A stretch of 64,000 bases of DNA, from contig NZXU01000092.1 in the NCBI GenBank assembly GCA_002698425.1, positions 1 to 64,000 of the forward strand, given 5' to 3'. This document shows, piece after piece, positions 43,196 to 51,743 of this stretch. A program made the position numbers and the translations under genes. This DNA is from Ahrensia sp. Lineage in GTDB: Bacteria; Pseudomonadota; Alphaproteobacteria; Rhizobiales; Rhizobiaceae. The stretch's first letter is position 1. The number at the start of each line of letters is the position of its first letter. Below the pieces are notes generated by a model. It worked only from the letters and a program-made list of their open reading frames with translations. It had not been told where the DNA came from and did not search any database.

Positions 43196-43894
43196 ATGAA
43201 TCCCAGGCGCGACATGATCGACGGCGTGATGGCTGCCACGCCCGGCATGCTCGCCGCCGCGCCGTTCGGCCTCCTGTTCGGCGCGCTCGCCGTCGACAAC
43301 GGCTTGTCCGTTTTCGAGGTGGTGCTGATGAGCGTGGCGATCTTCGGAGGCGCGAGCCAGATGGTCGGCATCGACCTGTTCGGCGACCGAATAGCGCCTT
43401 GGCTGATCGTGCTGTCGATCTTTGCCGTCAATTTCCGCCACGTGCTCTATTCCGCGGTGATCGGGCGTCATACGGGGTCGTGGACCGCGTGGCAGCGGGC
43501 GCTCGGCTTTTTCTTTCTGGTCGATCCGCAATTCGCCGAAGCGGAAAAGCGCGCCGAATCCGGCAAGCCTCTGAGTTTTATCTGGTTCGCCAGCGGCGGG
43601 CTGACTTTCTATGCGGCCTGGATCTTCGAAAGCTGGCTCGGCGCGGTGTTCGGCAGCCTCGTGGAGAACCCGGCCGATTACGGCATCGATTTCCTGCTGC
43701 CGGTTTATTTTCTGGTTCTCGTCATGGGATTCCGCAAGCGCTCCAGCTGGCTGCCGGTCGTCCTCGTCAGCGCCGTGGCATCGATTGGCGCCTATGTGCT
43801 GGTCGGTTCGCCTTGGCATGTCTCGATAGGGGCGCTCGCGGGCGTGGCGGTTGCGGCAGCGATCGGCGCCCGGCCGAAGATCATGATGGAGTAG
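43196..43894 (+). CDS. azlC: AzlC family branched-chain amino acid exporter, large subunit
   Basis: A 232-residue inner-membrane protein with about five to six helices. The family core PFGLLFGALAVDNGLSVFE, FGGASQMVGIDLF and the NFRHVLYSAVIGRH segment is intact. With AzlD it forms a BrnFE-type exporter of branched-chain or related amino acids; the actual substrate is not evident. I chose ATG at 43196 with GGAGACGGA before it. TTGACC about 35 nt upstream could be a -35 element. azlD starts 3 nt after the stop. Confidence 0.92.
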   Translation: MNPRRDMIDGVMAATPGMLAAAPFGLLFGALAVDNGLSVFEVVLMSVAIFGGASQMVGIDLFGDRIAPWLIVLSIFAVNFRHVLYSAVIGRHTGSWTAWQRALGFFFLVDPQFAEAEKRAESGKPLSFIWFASGGLTFYAAWIFESWLGAVFGSLVENPADYGIDFLLPVYFLVLVMGFRKRSSWLPVVLVSAVASIGAYVLVGSPWHVSIGALAGVAVAAAIGARPKIMME

Positions 43895-43897
43895 GCA

Positions 43898-44200
43898 ATG
43901 GAGATTTCGACGACCACGTGGATTATCCTCGCCGGCGGGCTGGCAACCTATCTGACGCGCATCGGCGGGCATCTGGTGCTGTCGCGGTTTTCGTCGATCC
44001 ATCCGCGCGTCGAGGCGGCGCTGAACGCGGTACCCGCCGCCGTTCTGACGACGCTGGTCGCTCCCGCAGCGGTCTTCTCCGGGCCGGCGGAAGCGGCGGC
44101 GATCATCGTTGCGGCTTTGGCGGCGCTCTACCTGCCGGGTATGGCGGTCTTCGTCGTCGGCTGGGTGGCGATCCTCGCCTTCCGCGCGCTCATCGGCTGA
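43898..44200 (+). CDS. azlD: AzlD family branched-chain amino acid exporter, small subunit
   Basis: A 100-residue protein with four hydrophobic helices, the small partner of AzlC. The conserved LATYLTRIGGHLVL and NAVPAAVLTTLVAPAA segments are typical. It ends overlapping by 11 nt the stop of the convergent M24 peptidase gene. Confidence 0.92.
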   Translation: MEISTTTWIILAGGLATYLTRIGGHLVLSRFSSIHPRVEAALNAVPAAVLTTLVAPAAVFSGPAEAAAIIVAALAALYLPGMAVFVVGWVAILAFRALIG

Positions 44201-46025
44201 GCGGCGCGGTCATTTTCGCCAGCCAGTCCGTCACGCTTTCGTCCTCGATCAGCGGCGAGACTTCCTCGCGAACCCGGGCGTGATAGGCGTTCAGCCAATC
44301 GAGTTCCGTGTCGTCAAGCAGCGCGACATCGATCAGCCGCCGGTCGATCGGGCACAGCGTCAGCGTTTCGAAGGAATGCATGGCGATCTCGCCGCCTTCC
44401 GGGATCTCGGCGGGGCGAACCATGACGAGGTTTTCGATGCGGATACCGTGCGAGCCGGGTTTGTAGTAGCCGGGTTCGTTGGAGACGATCATCCCCGGCA
44501 GCAATGCCTGCATGCCGCGTTTCGAGATCGATTGCGGGCCTTCATGCACGCCGAGGAAGGAACCGACGCCGTGTCCGGTGCCATGTGCGTAATCGAGCCC
44601 GGCCTGCCAGAGCCCCCTTCGGGCGAGGACATCAATATCGGCCCCGCGCGTACCGGCGGGAAAGCGCGCTAGGGAAATGGCGATCATGCCCTTTAGAACC
44701 AGCGTGAAATGGCGGCGGTAATCGCCGGTCGGCTCTCCGATCGGGATGACGCGGGTGATGTCGGTGGTGCCGTCATGATATTGCGCGCCTGAATCGACAA
44801 GCAGCAATTCGCCGGTATCGACCTTGCGGTTTGTCTTCTCGGTGACCCGGTAATGGACGATGGCGCCATTCGGGCCGGCGCCGCAGATCGTGTCGAAGGA
44901 GATCTCGGCGAGATCGAATCCGAGCCGTTCTCCTGTGGCGCGGCGGAACTCCTCGAGCGCGGTGACCACGGCGATCTCGTCGAGCTTTCCCGGTTCCTGT
45001 GTATCCAGCCAGCAGAGAAAGGCAGCCATTGCCGCGCCGTCCCGGCGCTGGGCGTTGCGCGCGCCGGCCTGTTCGGCGGAATTCTTCTGAGCGCGCGGAA
45101 GACGCACGGGATCAGCGGCTTCGACGAGCGTCGCGCCCGAACTGACCAGCTCTTTCGCGATCTTGCGGGCGGTGAGCGCCGGATCGATCATCACCGCGCC
45201 CCCGGTCGTTCCAAGCTCTCGCAGGCCGTCGTCGAATTCGGAGGGCGGTCGCAGCGTTGCAAGCTGGGTCAGATAGGCTTCCGTGCGGACCGGGAGCTTG
45301 CGCTTGTCGATGAAGAGCGTCGGCTCGCCCTCGGTCGGCACGATGGCGAAAGCGAGTGCGAGCGGCGTGTGGGATACGTCCTGGCCGCGAATGTTAAAGA
45401 GCCAGCAGATCGAGGCAGGATCGGTGAGGACGACCGCGCCGGCGCCTTTGTCCCTCACCGTATCGGCGATGCGGCCGATCTTGTCGCGCGGGGTTTCGCC
45501 GGCAAATTCCAGCGGGTGGATAGCGACCGGCTCAAGCGGCGGGGGAGGAACGTCGTTGCGGATGGCGTCGACAAGGTTGCGGTCGATCGCCACCAGTTCG
45601 GCCTGCCTGCCGCTGCAGACCTCGGCGAGCTTCCTGGCTTCGGCGACCGTGTGCAGCCAGGGATCGAAGCCGACACGCATGCCGGGCTTCAGATTGTCGG
45701 CGAGCCATTTGGACGGCGGATCGGCGACCAGATCCTGCGGTGTGAAGACCGACGGATCCGTTTGCGAGCGGACCTGCAGCGTGTAGCGCCCGTCGGTGAA
45801 CACATGTGCTGCGTCGTCGAGGATGAGCGCCGTTCCAGCGGATCCGGTAAAGCCGGTCAGCCAGGCCAGCCTTTCCGCGCGTTCCGGCAGATATTCGTTT
45901 TGGTGCTCGTCGGCATGCGGCACGAGATAAACATCTACGCCGTCCTCGCGCATGCGGGCTCGCAAGGCGGTGACGCGCGCCTTGCCCGCGGCGGGATCAC
46001 TCTTTTCGGAGAATTTCTGAAACAT
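44190..46025 (-). CDS. Xaa-Pro aminopeptidase, M24B family
   Basis: A 611-residue three-domain aminopeptidase P that removes N-terminal residues before proline. Metal ligands are seen in LLVDSGAQYHDGTTDITR (two Asp), GTGHGVGSFLGVHEGP (His), SNEPGYYKPGSHGIRIENL (Glu) and the final Glu after the NL segment. Two creatinase-like N-terminal domains (WLTGFTGSAGTALIL) precede it, as in eukaryote-like long APP1 enzymes. I chose ATG at 46025. The upstream 220 nt are shared with the divergent DUF1127 gene. Confidence 0.93.
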   Translation of the reverse strand: MFQKFSEKSDPAAGKARVTALRARMREDGVDVYLVPHADEHQNEYLPERAERLAWLTGFTGSAGTALILDDAAHVFTDGRYTLQVRSQTDPSVFTPQDLVADPPSKWLADNLKPGMRVGFDPWLHTVAEARKLAEVCSGRQAELVAIDRNLVDAIRNDVPPPPLEPVAIHPLEFAGETPRDKIGRIADTVRDKGAGAVVLTDPASICWLFNIRGQDVSHTPLALAFAIVPTEGEPTLFIDKRKLPVRTEAYLTQLATLRPPSEFDDGLRELGTTGGAVMIDPALTARKIAKELVSSGATLVEAADPVRLPRAQKNSAEQAGARNAQRRDGAAMAAFLCWLDTQEPGKLDEIAVVTALEEFRRATGERLGFDLAEISFDTICGAGPNGAIVHYRVTEKTNRKVDTGELLLVDSGAQYHDGTTDITRVIPIGEPTGDYRRHFTLVLKGMIAISLARFPAGTRGADIDVLARRGLWQAGLDYAHGTGHGVGSFLGVHEGPQSISKRGMQALLPGMIVSNEPGYYKPGSHGIRIENLVMVRPAEIPEGGEIAMHSFETLTLCPIDRRLIDVALLDDTELDWLNAYHARVREEVSPLIEDESVTDWLAKMTAPLSR

Positions 46026-46128
46026 CTTCGCGCTTTCGCCTTGAACCGTTCGGCGGAACCTATGTCCTGGACGGAGGCGTATCAATCGCTCGCCATGCGA
46101 AACTGTTAATGCTGCGTTGCACTATTTC

Positions 46129-46146
46129 ATTTCGCATATGCGAAAT
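46129..46146. promoter_or_regulatory. 18-bp perfect palindrome between the M24 peptidase and DUF1127 genes
   Basis: ATTTCGCATATGCGAAAT is identical to its reverse complement. A further half-site ATGCGAAA occurs at 46095-46102, 34 nt upstream, inside the same divergent intergenic region. It is 100 nt before the DUF1127 gene and about 104 nt before the M24 gene start. Likely operator of a dimeric regulator; the regulator is unknown. Confidence 0.55.
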
Positions 46147-46245
46147 ATGCATGGCTGCCTTGCCGCATTGGCCGTGGTCATCCGGGCGCCGCGCCCACAT
46201 ATTGCAGTTACCGGATCGAACCGGAATCAATTCAGGAGATCGAAA

Positions 46246-46431
46246 ATGACCGTCAAATCGAAAAAGGGCATGTTCCACAACGCCTTCGACGCAATGGTCA
46301 ACGCACGTGCCCGCCAGGCTTCGTCTTATGTCAACGGCGCACTTCTGATGCTCGACGATGACACGCTCAAGTCGCATGGCTACGATCGCGCGGAACTCCG
46401 CCGCCGTCCGACTGCGTTCTATCCGTTCTGA
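46246..46431 (+). CDS. DUF1127 family small protein
   Basis: A 61-residue basic protein: short N-terminal extension, then the DUF1127 (YjiS-like) helix region LLMLDDDTLKSHGYDRAELRRR. Short DUF1127 proteins in Agrobacterium and Rhodobacter affect phosphate and carbon metabolism and RNA turnover. ATG at 46246 has CAGGAGAT upstream; the frame extends to 46117 without support. A bidirectional terminator follows, so it is a single-gene unit under the promoter region holding the 18-bp palindrome. Confidence 0.88.
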   Translation: MTVKSKKGMFHNAFDAMVNARARQASSYVNGALLMLDDDTLKSHGYDRAELRRRPTAFYPF

Positions 46432-46457
46432 TCGATCAGACGTTGGCTCCGAAAAAC

Positions 46458-46482
46458 GGGCGGCCTTCTGGCCGCCCTTTTT
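46458..46482. terminator. Bidirectional terminator between the DUF1127 gene and prmA
   Basis: GGGCGGCC-TTCT-GGCCGCCC with five T after it and five A before it, so it can stop transcription from both convergent genes. Confidence 0.85.
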
Positions 46483-46492
46483 CTTTGCGCGC

Positions 46493-47374
46493 TTAGCGCT
46501 CCAGATGCAGCGTCACCCATTCATCGCGCCACAGCGTATGACGGTGAAAGAGCCCGGCCTGCCTGAAGGCCGCGAGGACCATGCGGCGCTGCGTCGCCAG
46601 AATCCCTGACAACACGAGCCGCCCGTCCGGCGCCAATGCGATGGCGATCTCGGGTGCGAGGCGCATAAGCGGTTTTGCCAGGATATTGGCGACGATCAGG
46701 TGGAACGGGCCTTCCTCGATGAAGGCGCGGTGGGTCAGGCCGGTCGCCGTCTCGAACCGGATGTCGCCCGCTGTTCCGTTGAGTTTCGCGTTCGATGTGG
46801 CGACACGGGTTGCGACCGGATCGATATCGGTGGCGAGCACCGGGCATTTCGCGACCTTGGCGAGGGCGATCGCGAGCACGCCGCTGCCGGTGCCGAGATC
46901 GAGCGCATTCGAGGGGCGACGCATGCGGATCAGATCATCGAGCACGATCAGACAGCCGGCGGTGGTGCCGTGATGGCCGGTGCCGAAAGCCTGGCCGGCC
47001 TCGATTTCGATGGCGACGTCGTTGGCGCGCACCGCGTCTCGGTCATGGCCGCCATGGATGAGGAACCGCCCGGCGCGCACCGGCTTCAACCCCTCCAGCG
47101 ACTTGGCGACCCAGTCGATGTCGGGCAGCACCTCGCGGTCGATCTTCAGGCCGAAGGAATCTGAGCCGAGGCAATTGGCCATCCGCGCCTCGACCGCTGA
47201 CGGATCTTCCGTTTCCTCGTCGACATAGACCGAGACCTCGTAGATCGCCTCGGCCTCGTCGATTTCGAGATTGGCCAGCGCGAAGCCGTCATCCTCGAAT
47301 TCGCGTTCCAGCAATTCGAAAATGCGTTCGGCCTCAAGCTTTCCGGCAGTCAGATGAAGTCGGATCTGCGACAT
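46493..47374 (-). CDS. prmA: Ribosomal protein L11 methyltransferase
   Basis: A 293-residue SAM enzyme that trimethylates L11. An N-terminal substrate-recognition domain (residues 1-95) precedes the Rossmann methyltransferase domain: AFGTGHHGTTAGCL, ALDLGTGSGVLAIALAK, ATDIDPVA and LIVANILAKPL. Product length is normal. Its start codon directly abuts the stop of the antiporter gene upstream, so the two are likely co-transcribed. Confidence 0.95.
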   Translation of the reverse strand: MSQIRLHLTAGKLEAERIFELLEREFEDDGFALANLEIDEAEAIYEVSVYVDEETEDPSAVEARMANCLGSDSFGLKIDREVLPDIDWVAKSLEGLKPVRAGRFLIHGGHDRDAVRANDVAIEIEAGQAFGTGHHGTTAGCLIVLDDLIRMRRPSNALDLGTGSGVLAIALAKVAKCPVLATDIDPVATRVATSNAKLNGTAGDIRFETATGLTHRAFIEEGPFHLIVANILAKPLMRLAPEIAIALAPDGRLVLSGILATQRRMVLAAFRQAGLFHRHTLWRDEWVTLHLER

Positions 47375-49249
47375 TTACGGTAGTTTCCCTTCCGGCGCGG
47401 CGACGGGCTTCTCCTCATCCGCGGGTTTCTTGTTCTTGCGCGCCTCGGCCTTATCGGAAGAGCGCTGCGGCGCGAAACTCAATATCACGTCGTCTTGTTG
47501 AGGGCCGGTGCCATTGTTTTCCCGCTCATTGTCGAAAACCAGCGTGCCGTCGGGTTTGCGCCACAGAAGGATGCGGGCGTCATCCGTCCGGCTTTCGAAA
47601 TAGGCCTCTGCCGTAAATTCCTCGGTCAAACGCGTTGTCTGGAAGGTCCAGCCGGCGGCATGGCGCTCGCGCAAGTCACGAGAATCGAGCCCAGGGCGGA
47701 AAAGCTGGCGGCCGCCGATTGTCACGCGCAGCGCCTTGCGGTCGGACTGTTCGCGGGCGCCGCCGATCTCGTAGACATTGTTGCGGCCGATTTCCGGGCC
47801 GAAATCGGTGCAGACTAGGGAGTTGTAGGAGTCGTTGTCGGTCGCGGCGATCAGGGCGTTGAAGCGGCCGATGTTCAGATTGTGGTGGGCGTGCTCGGAG
47901 AGCGGGTCGCCGTAGTGGGTGTCGAGGCCGGCCTGGCGGGCTTCGATAATATGGTTCCAGTTGGCGTCGGCGATGGTCACCGGAACCTTCATGTCGGTGA
48001 GTTTCGAGGCGAGGGCCGTTGCCCAGCGCGATCCGCCGACGATCAGGATGCCCGGCTTGTCGGTCATGCGCAGGCCGAGAAGGCGCGCCAGCGGCGAAAG
48101 GGTGAAGCCGTGCAGGAAAATCGTCGCGGTGACCACCGCGAAGGTGAAGGCGACCATGCTTTGACCGTCTTCGACCCCGAATCCCGCCAGCAGCGTGCCA
48201 AAAAGGCTGGCGACCGCCACGGCGACGATGCCGCGCGGCGCGATCCAGGCGGTCAGCAGCCTCTCCTGCCAGGTCAGCCCCGTGGCGATGGTCGCGATGA
48301 AAATCGCGGCCGGGCGTATGACGAAAAGAAGGGCGACGACGAAACCGGCGGCGCGCCAGTCAAGGCTGCGGATTACCGGCCATTCGAGCGCCGCCGTCAG
48401 CATGACGAAAAGGCCGGAGACCAGCAGGATGGTGACGGTTTCCTTGAAGCGGCGCAATTCGGCGAGCGAGGCGATGCGCGAATTGGCCATGCGGATGCCC
48501 ATAATCGTGACAGCCAGAAGGCCGGATTCTTCCAGAAAGAGGTTGGCTGTGGCGAAGACGACCAGGACGGCGGCGAAAAGGACGGGGGCCTTGAGATATT
48601 CCGGCACGGAACCGCGCGTGAAGGCCCATATCAGCAGTTGGGCGAAGCCGAAGCCGGCCACGAGCGCATATCCTGCCGCCAAGGCGATGTGCAGCAGCAA
48701 GCTGTCGGCTTCGTGGCCGCCGCCGATCACCAGGAAAACTTCAAAGGATATCACTGCGAAGAGCGCACCGATCGGATCGTTGACGATCGCCTCCCAGCGC
48801 AACAGGGAAGCGGGGCGCGATTTCAACCGGGCGGAGCGCAACAGCGGCATGATCACGGTCGGGCCGGTCACGACGAGGATCGCGCCGAGAATGATCGATA
48901 CGGTCCATGACAGGCCGCCGATGAAATGAGCGGCCAGAGCCGCCCCCACCCATGTCAGCGGCCCACCGAAAATGACGATGCGGCGCACCGCCTTCGAAGT
49001 TTCGCGGATTTCGTGGAAGTTGAGGGTCAGCCCGCCCTCGAAGAGGATGATGGCAACGGCCAGGCCGATGGCCGGCTTGTAGACCGCGCCGAAGTCGCGC
49101 GCCGGTTCGATGAAGCCCGTGACCGGTCCGGCAAGAAAGCCGGCGGCGAGCAACAGGGCGATCGCCGGAAGGCGCAGACGCCAGGCGACCCACTGCGCGG
49201 CGATGCCGGCCGCGCCGATGAAGGCCAGTTTGACTGCTATGGATTCCAT
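47375..49249 (-). CDS. CPA-type cation:proton antiporter with C-terminal TrkA-N domain
   Basis: A 624-residue inner-membrane protein. About 12-13 helices (residues 1-390) carry the CPA1-like ND pair at 157-158 (RWEAIVNDPIGALFAV), expected for electroneutral Na+ or K+/H+ exchange. A Rossmann TrkA-N/RCK-like domain (about 400-500, starting ILIVGGSRWATALASKL) suggests gating by nucleotide. A short Lys/Glu/Pro-rich tail ends the protein. It probably serves salt or pH homeostasis. Ion specificity cannot be read from sequence. Confidence 0.92.
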   Translation of the reverse strand: MESIAVKLAFIGAAGIAAQWVAWRLRLPAIALLLAAGFLAGPVTGFIEPARDFGAVYKPAIGLAVAIILFEGGLTLNFHEIRETSKAVRRIVIFGGPLTWVGAALAAHFIGGLSWTVSIILGAILVVTGPTVIMPLLRSARLKSRPASLLRWEAIVNDPIGALFAVISFEVFLVIGGGHEADSLLLHIALAAGYALVAGFGFAQLLIWAFTRGSVPEYLKAPVLFAAVLVVFATANLFLEESGLLAVTIMGIRMANSRIASLAELRRFKETVTILLVSGLFVMLTAALEWPVIRSLDWRAAGFVVALLFVIRPAAIFIATIATGLTWQERLLTAWIAPRGIVAVAVASLFGTLLAGFGVEDGQSMVAFTFAVVTATIFLHGFTLSPLARLLGLRMTDKPGILIVGGSRWATALASKLTDMKVPVTIADANWNHIIEARQAGLDTHYGDPLSEHAHHNLNIGRFNALIAATDNDSYNSLVCTDFGPEIGRNNVYEIGGAREQSDRKALRVTIGGRQLFRPGLDSRDLRERHAAGWTFQTTRLTEEFTAEAYFESRTDDARILLWRKPDGTLVFDNERENNGTGPQQDDVILSFAPQRSSDKAEARKNKKPADEEKPVAAPEGKLP

Positions 49250-49322
49250 CGCCGTTCTTTCGTTTGCCGGACATCCGCTTCTATTGGCTCAGCGGCATGT
49301 CCGGCAAGAGCGGACGCGATAA

Positions 49323-49901
49323 TCAGGTCTTGGCGAGATCGCGCAGTTTTTGCATGGCGGTCTCGGAATTCTCGCCCCAGGCGATCGTCTTGCGGAAATG
49401 CCCCTGGCTGTCGAGCAGGATGATGGAGGCCGTGTGGTCCATCGTGTAGTCGCCGTCTTCCGTTTCGATGCGCTTGAAATAGATGTTGAAGCCGCGCGCC
49501 ATCTCGCGAACCTTTTCCGGGTCGCCGGTGATGCCGATCACCCGGTCTGTCACATTGGAGAGATAGCCTCCGAGCAGTTCCGGCGTATCGCGTTCGGGAT
49601 CGATGGAAACGAAATAGGCCTTGATTTCAGAGCCCTCGTCGCCGAGTTCGTTGAACCAGGAACTCAACTCGTATAGCGTGGTCGGGCAGACTTCCGGGCA
49701 ATGCGTGAAGCCGAAGAACAGCACCGTCGGGTGGCCGAGGAAAGCCTGTTCGGTGATCGGATCGCCGTTCTGGTCGACCAGATTGAAGGGGACGCCATAG
49801 GGCTCGCCGGAGGGCGATGCGGTTTCCCGGTAAATCTCGTAGCCGAGCCAGGCGCCAACGACGCCAAGAACGACGACAAGGGCAGCAATCAGCGCACGCA
49901 T
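49323..49901 (-). CDS. SCO1/SenC family copper chaperone
   Basis: A 192-residue membrane-anchored thioredoxin-fold protein that delivers Cu to the CuA site of cytochrome oxidase. Copper ligands are C68 and C72 (FTHCPEVCP) and H156 (MDHTAS). A single N-terminal helix (about 4-22) anchors it in the inner membrane facing the periplasm. No cox genes are adjacent. Confidence 0.95.
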   Translation of the reverse strand: MRALIAALVVVLGVVGAWLGYEIYRETASPSGEPYGVPFNLVDQNGDPITEQAFLGHPTVLFFGFTHCPEVCPTTLYELSSWFNELGDEGSEIKAYFVSIDPERDTPELLGGYLSNVTDRVIGITGDPEKVREMARGFNIYFKRIETEDGDYTMDHTASIILLDSQGHFRKTIAWGENSETAMQKLRDLAKT

Positions 49902-49988
49902 ATCGGTCCTTTCGAGGGTTCGGTGCCTATCTAGCGTCGACGGCGGGCAATTTCATCCGGTCATTTCGCCACGGCGCACTGGCGCGAC

Positions 49989-50174
49989 TCAAAGGCACCA
50001 GGCAAGCCCGGCCTGAAGCATCGACCAGAACAGCGTCTCGCCATGGAAGAGCCAGCCGGCGAAGCCGGCAATGCCGATCAGGATGACGAGCAGGGCCGCG
50101 ATCACGGCGACACGCGCTTCGGGCTCGCGCGCGGCGGGTTCGACGTTTTCCGGCATGAATGGCTTGTCGCTCAT
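49989..50174 (-). CDS. Small single-helix membrane protein
   Basis: A 61-residue protein: acidic cytoplasmic N-terminus (MSDKPFMPENVEPAAREPEA), one or two hydrophobic stretches (about 23-45 and 47-61). I chose ATG at 50174, since M3 of the longer frame fits better. No family recognised. It lies just upstream of the Sco gene on the same strand, so a link to respiration is possible but unproven. Confidence 0.55.
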   Translation of the reverse strand: MSDKPFMPENVEPAAREPEARVAVIAALLVILIGIAGFAGWLFHGETLFWSMLQAGLAWCL

Positions 50175-50309
50175 GAACATAATCTAGCCGATCCGCGCTC
50201 GCGTTCCAATCGGGCGGTGTGTCGCGGCGATCATCTGGTTGACCTGCGTCAATGAGCGCTATTGCCGCACGTTACACTGTGTCGCAGGCTCGTTACGGGA
50301 GGAGACATC

Positions 50310-51110
50310 ATGGCGGACAATAACGATACGACGGCCCCGGCGCGGCGGCCTCCGGCAATGCCGACGGTCAACACGATCAGCGTCGGCGATCTCTTCGACG
50401 CTCTTCGCAAGGGACTGTCCGATTTCGCCAGGGCGCCGCTGTTCGGACTGTTCTTCGGCGGCGTCTATACGCTTGGCGGCATCATCATCGCGCTGTCGCT
50501 GACAGTCTGGGACATCCCGTGGATGATCTATCCCGTGGCGATCGGATTTCCGCTTGTCGGGCCTTTCGTGGCTGTCGGCCTTTACGAGGTCAGCCGCCGG
50601 ATCGAAGCCGGCAAGCCTCTCAACTGGAGCGACGTGCTGGGGGTGATCTGGCTGCAAAGGCAGCGCGAGCTCGCCTGGATGGCCTTCGTCATGCTGTTCG
50701 TCTTCTGGGTGTGGATGTACCAGGTGCGCCTGCTGGTCGCGATCATCCTGTCGCGCATGTCCTTTTCCACGCTCGACAAGTTCATCGAGGTCATCTTCAC
50801 GACGTCGCAGGGCTGGACGTTCCTGGCGGTCGGCCATGTCGTGGGGGCCGTACTGGCGATGATCCTGTTTTCGATCACCGTGGTCTCGATCCCGCTTCTG
50901 CTGGATCGCGAGTCCGATTTCGTGACAGCCATGATCACCAGCGTAAAGACGGTGACCACCAGCCCGGTTCCGATGATCGCCTGGGGTGTCTTCGTCACTC
51001 TTGCGGTGATCGTTTCGTCGGTTCCTATGTTCCTGGGCCTGATCGTGGCGCTGCCCGTGCTGGGCCATGCGACGTGGCACCTCTACCGGAAGGCGGTCGC
51101 TCCAGCGTAA
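50310..51110 (+). CDS. DUF2189 family membrane protein
   Basis: A 266-residue protein with about six helices, matching DUF2189 (PF09955): DLFDALRKGLSDFARAPLFGLFFGGVYTLGG at the start and PLLLDRESDFVTAMITSVKTVTTSPVPM near the end. Function unknown, though often near cytochrome oxidase genes. ATG at 50310 has GGGAGGAGAC just upstream. Its last 86 nt overlap the end of the convergent luxI gene. Confidence 0.9.
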   Translation: MADNNDTTAPARRPPAMPTVNTISVGDLFDALRKGLSDFARAPLFGLFFGGVYTLGGIIIALSLTVWDIPWMIYPVAIGFPLVGPFVAVGLYEVSRRIEAGKPLNWSDVLGVIWLQRQRELAWMAFVMLFVFWVWMYQVRLLVAIILSRMSFSTLDKFIEVIFTTSQGWTFLAVGHVVGAVLAMILFSITVVSIPLLLDRESDFVTAMITSVKTVTTSPVPMIAWGVFVTLAVIVSSVPMFLGLIVALPVLGHATWHLYRKAVAPA

Positions 51111-51693
51111 GCGGTCGCATGCGCTCGGCGGCGGCCATCGTACGGTCGTCGATGGCGATCAGCCCGCAGACCACGGGACAGCCGTCGATTGTCTGGTGGC
51201 CGAGCAGTTCGACGCCCATGTCGAAAAGCCGGGTGAGTTCGTAGACCCGCTTTTCGGTGACGGTGAGATAGTGGGTGATGCCGTTGCGGCGCGCATAGTC
51301 GAAATTGGCCAGCGCAAGCTCCAGATTGGCCATGGCGAGCCCGGCGGACAAGCGCTCGCCGGCATTTCCCTCATCGACGCAGAGCCGGGATACTTCCCAG
51401 ATCGTCGGCGCGCGGAAGCTGATATCTTCCGGCACCAGGCCGTCGAAAGCGAGGTCGAGAAGCGTCGTCTGGGTCGTCGGGATCAGCCGTGCGCCGGCAT
51501 TGACCGCGCCGCTCCCGTCCAGCGACAGCGCGTAGGTGCAGGGCAGGTCGTCGAGGACGTCGCGTTCCTCGTCTCCCTGGACGGTAACATCCCACCCGAG
51601 CCGGTCGTGAAACACGGCTTTTCGCAACCTGAAGTAGTCGGCGATTTCACGCGCATATCGCTCGCGGTCGTGCATTTCGACATGAATGATCAT
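51025..51693 (-). CDS. Acyl-homoserine-lactone synthase (LuxI family)
   Basis: A 222-residue autoinducer synthase joining SAM with an acyl group. Canonical LuxI residues fall at their standard positions: R24, F28, W34, D45, D48, R69, E100 and R103 (RLRKAVFHDRLGWDV; WEVSRLCVD). The last 30 residues are an Arg/Gly/Pro-rich tail unlike other LuxI proteins, encoded where the gene overlaps the convergent DUF2189 gene; they may be non-essential. It lies 50 nt downstream of the luxR-type gene on the same strand. The acyl chain specificity cannot be read. Confidence 0.94.
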   Translation of the reverse strand: MIIHVEMHDRERYAREIADYFRLRKAVFHDRLGWDVTVQGDEERDVLDDLPCTYALSLDGSGAVNAGARLIPTTQTTLLDLAFDGLVPEDISFRAPTIWEVSRLCVDEGNAGERLSAGLAMANLELALANFDYARRNGITHYLTVTEKRVYELTRLFDMGVELLGHQTIDGCPVVCGLIAIDDRTMAAAERMRPLTLERPPSGRGATSHGPARAAPRSGPGT

Positions 51694-51743
51694 CGACGCC
51701 TCCGGTCGGGTCCCGGAACCGTCCTACGTCAGGAAATCGGCAA

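Noticed and set aside
44853..46109. 418-codon open frame on the plus strand
   Set aside because: Antisense to the M24 aminopeptidase, whose metal-binding motifs are all intact.
51694..51743. lux box between luxR and luxI
   Set aside because: The 50-nt spacer has no 18-20-bp dyad of lux-box type; co-transcription is simpler.
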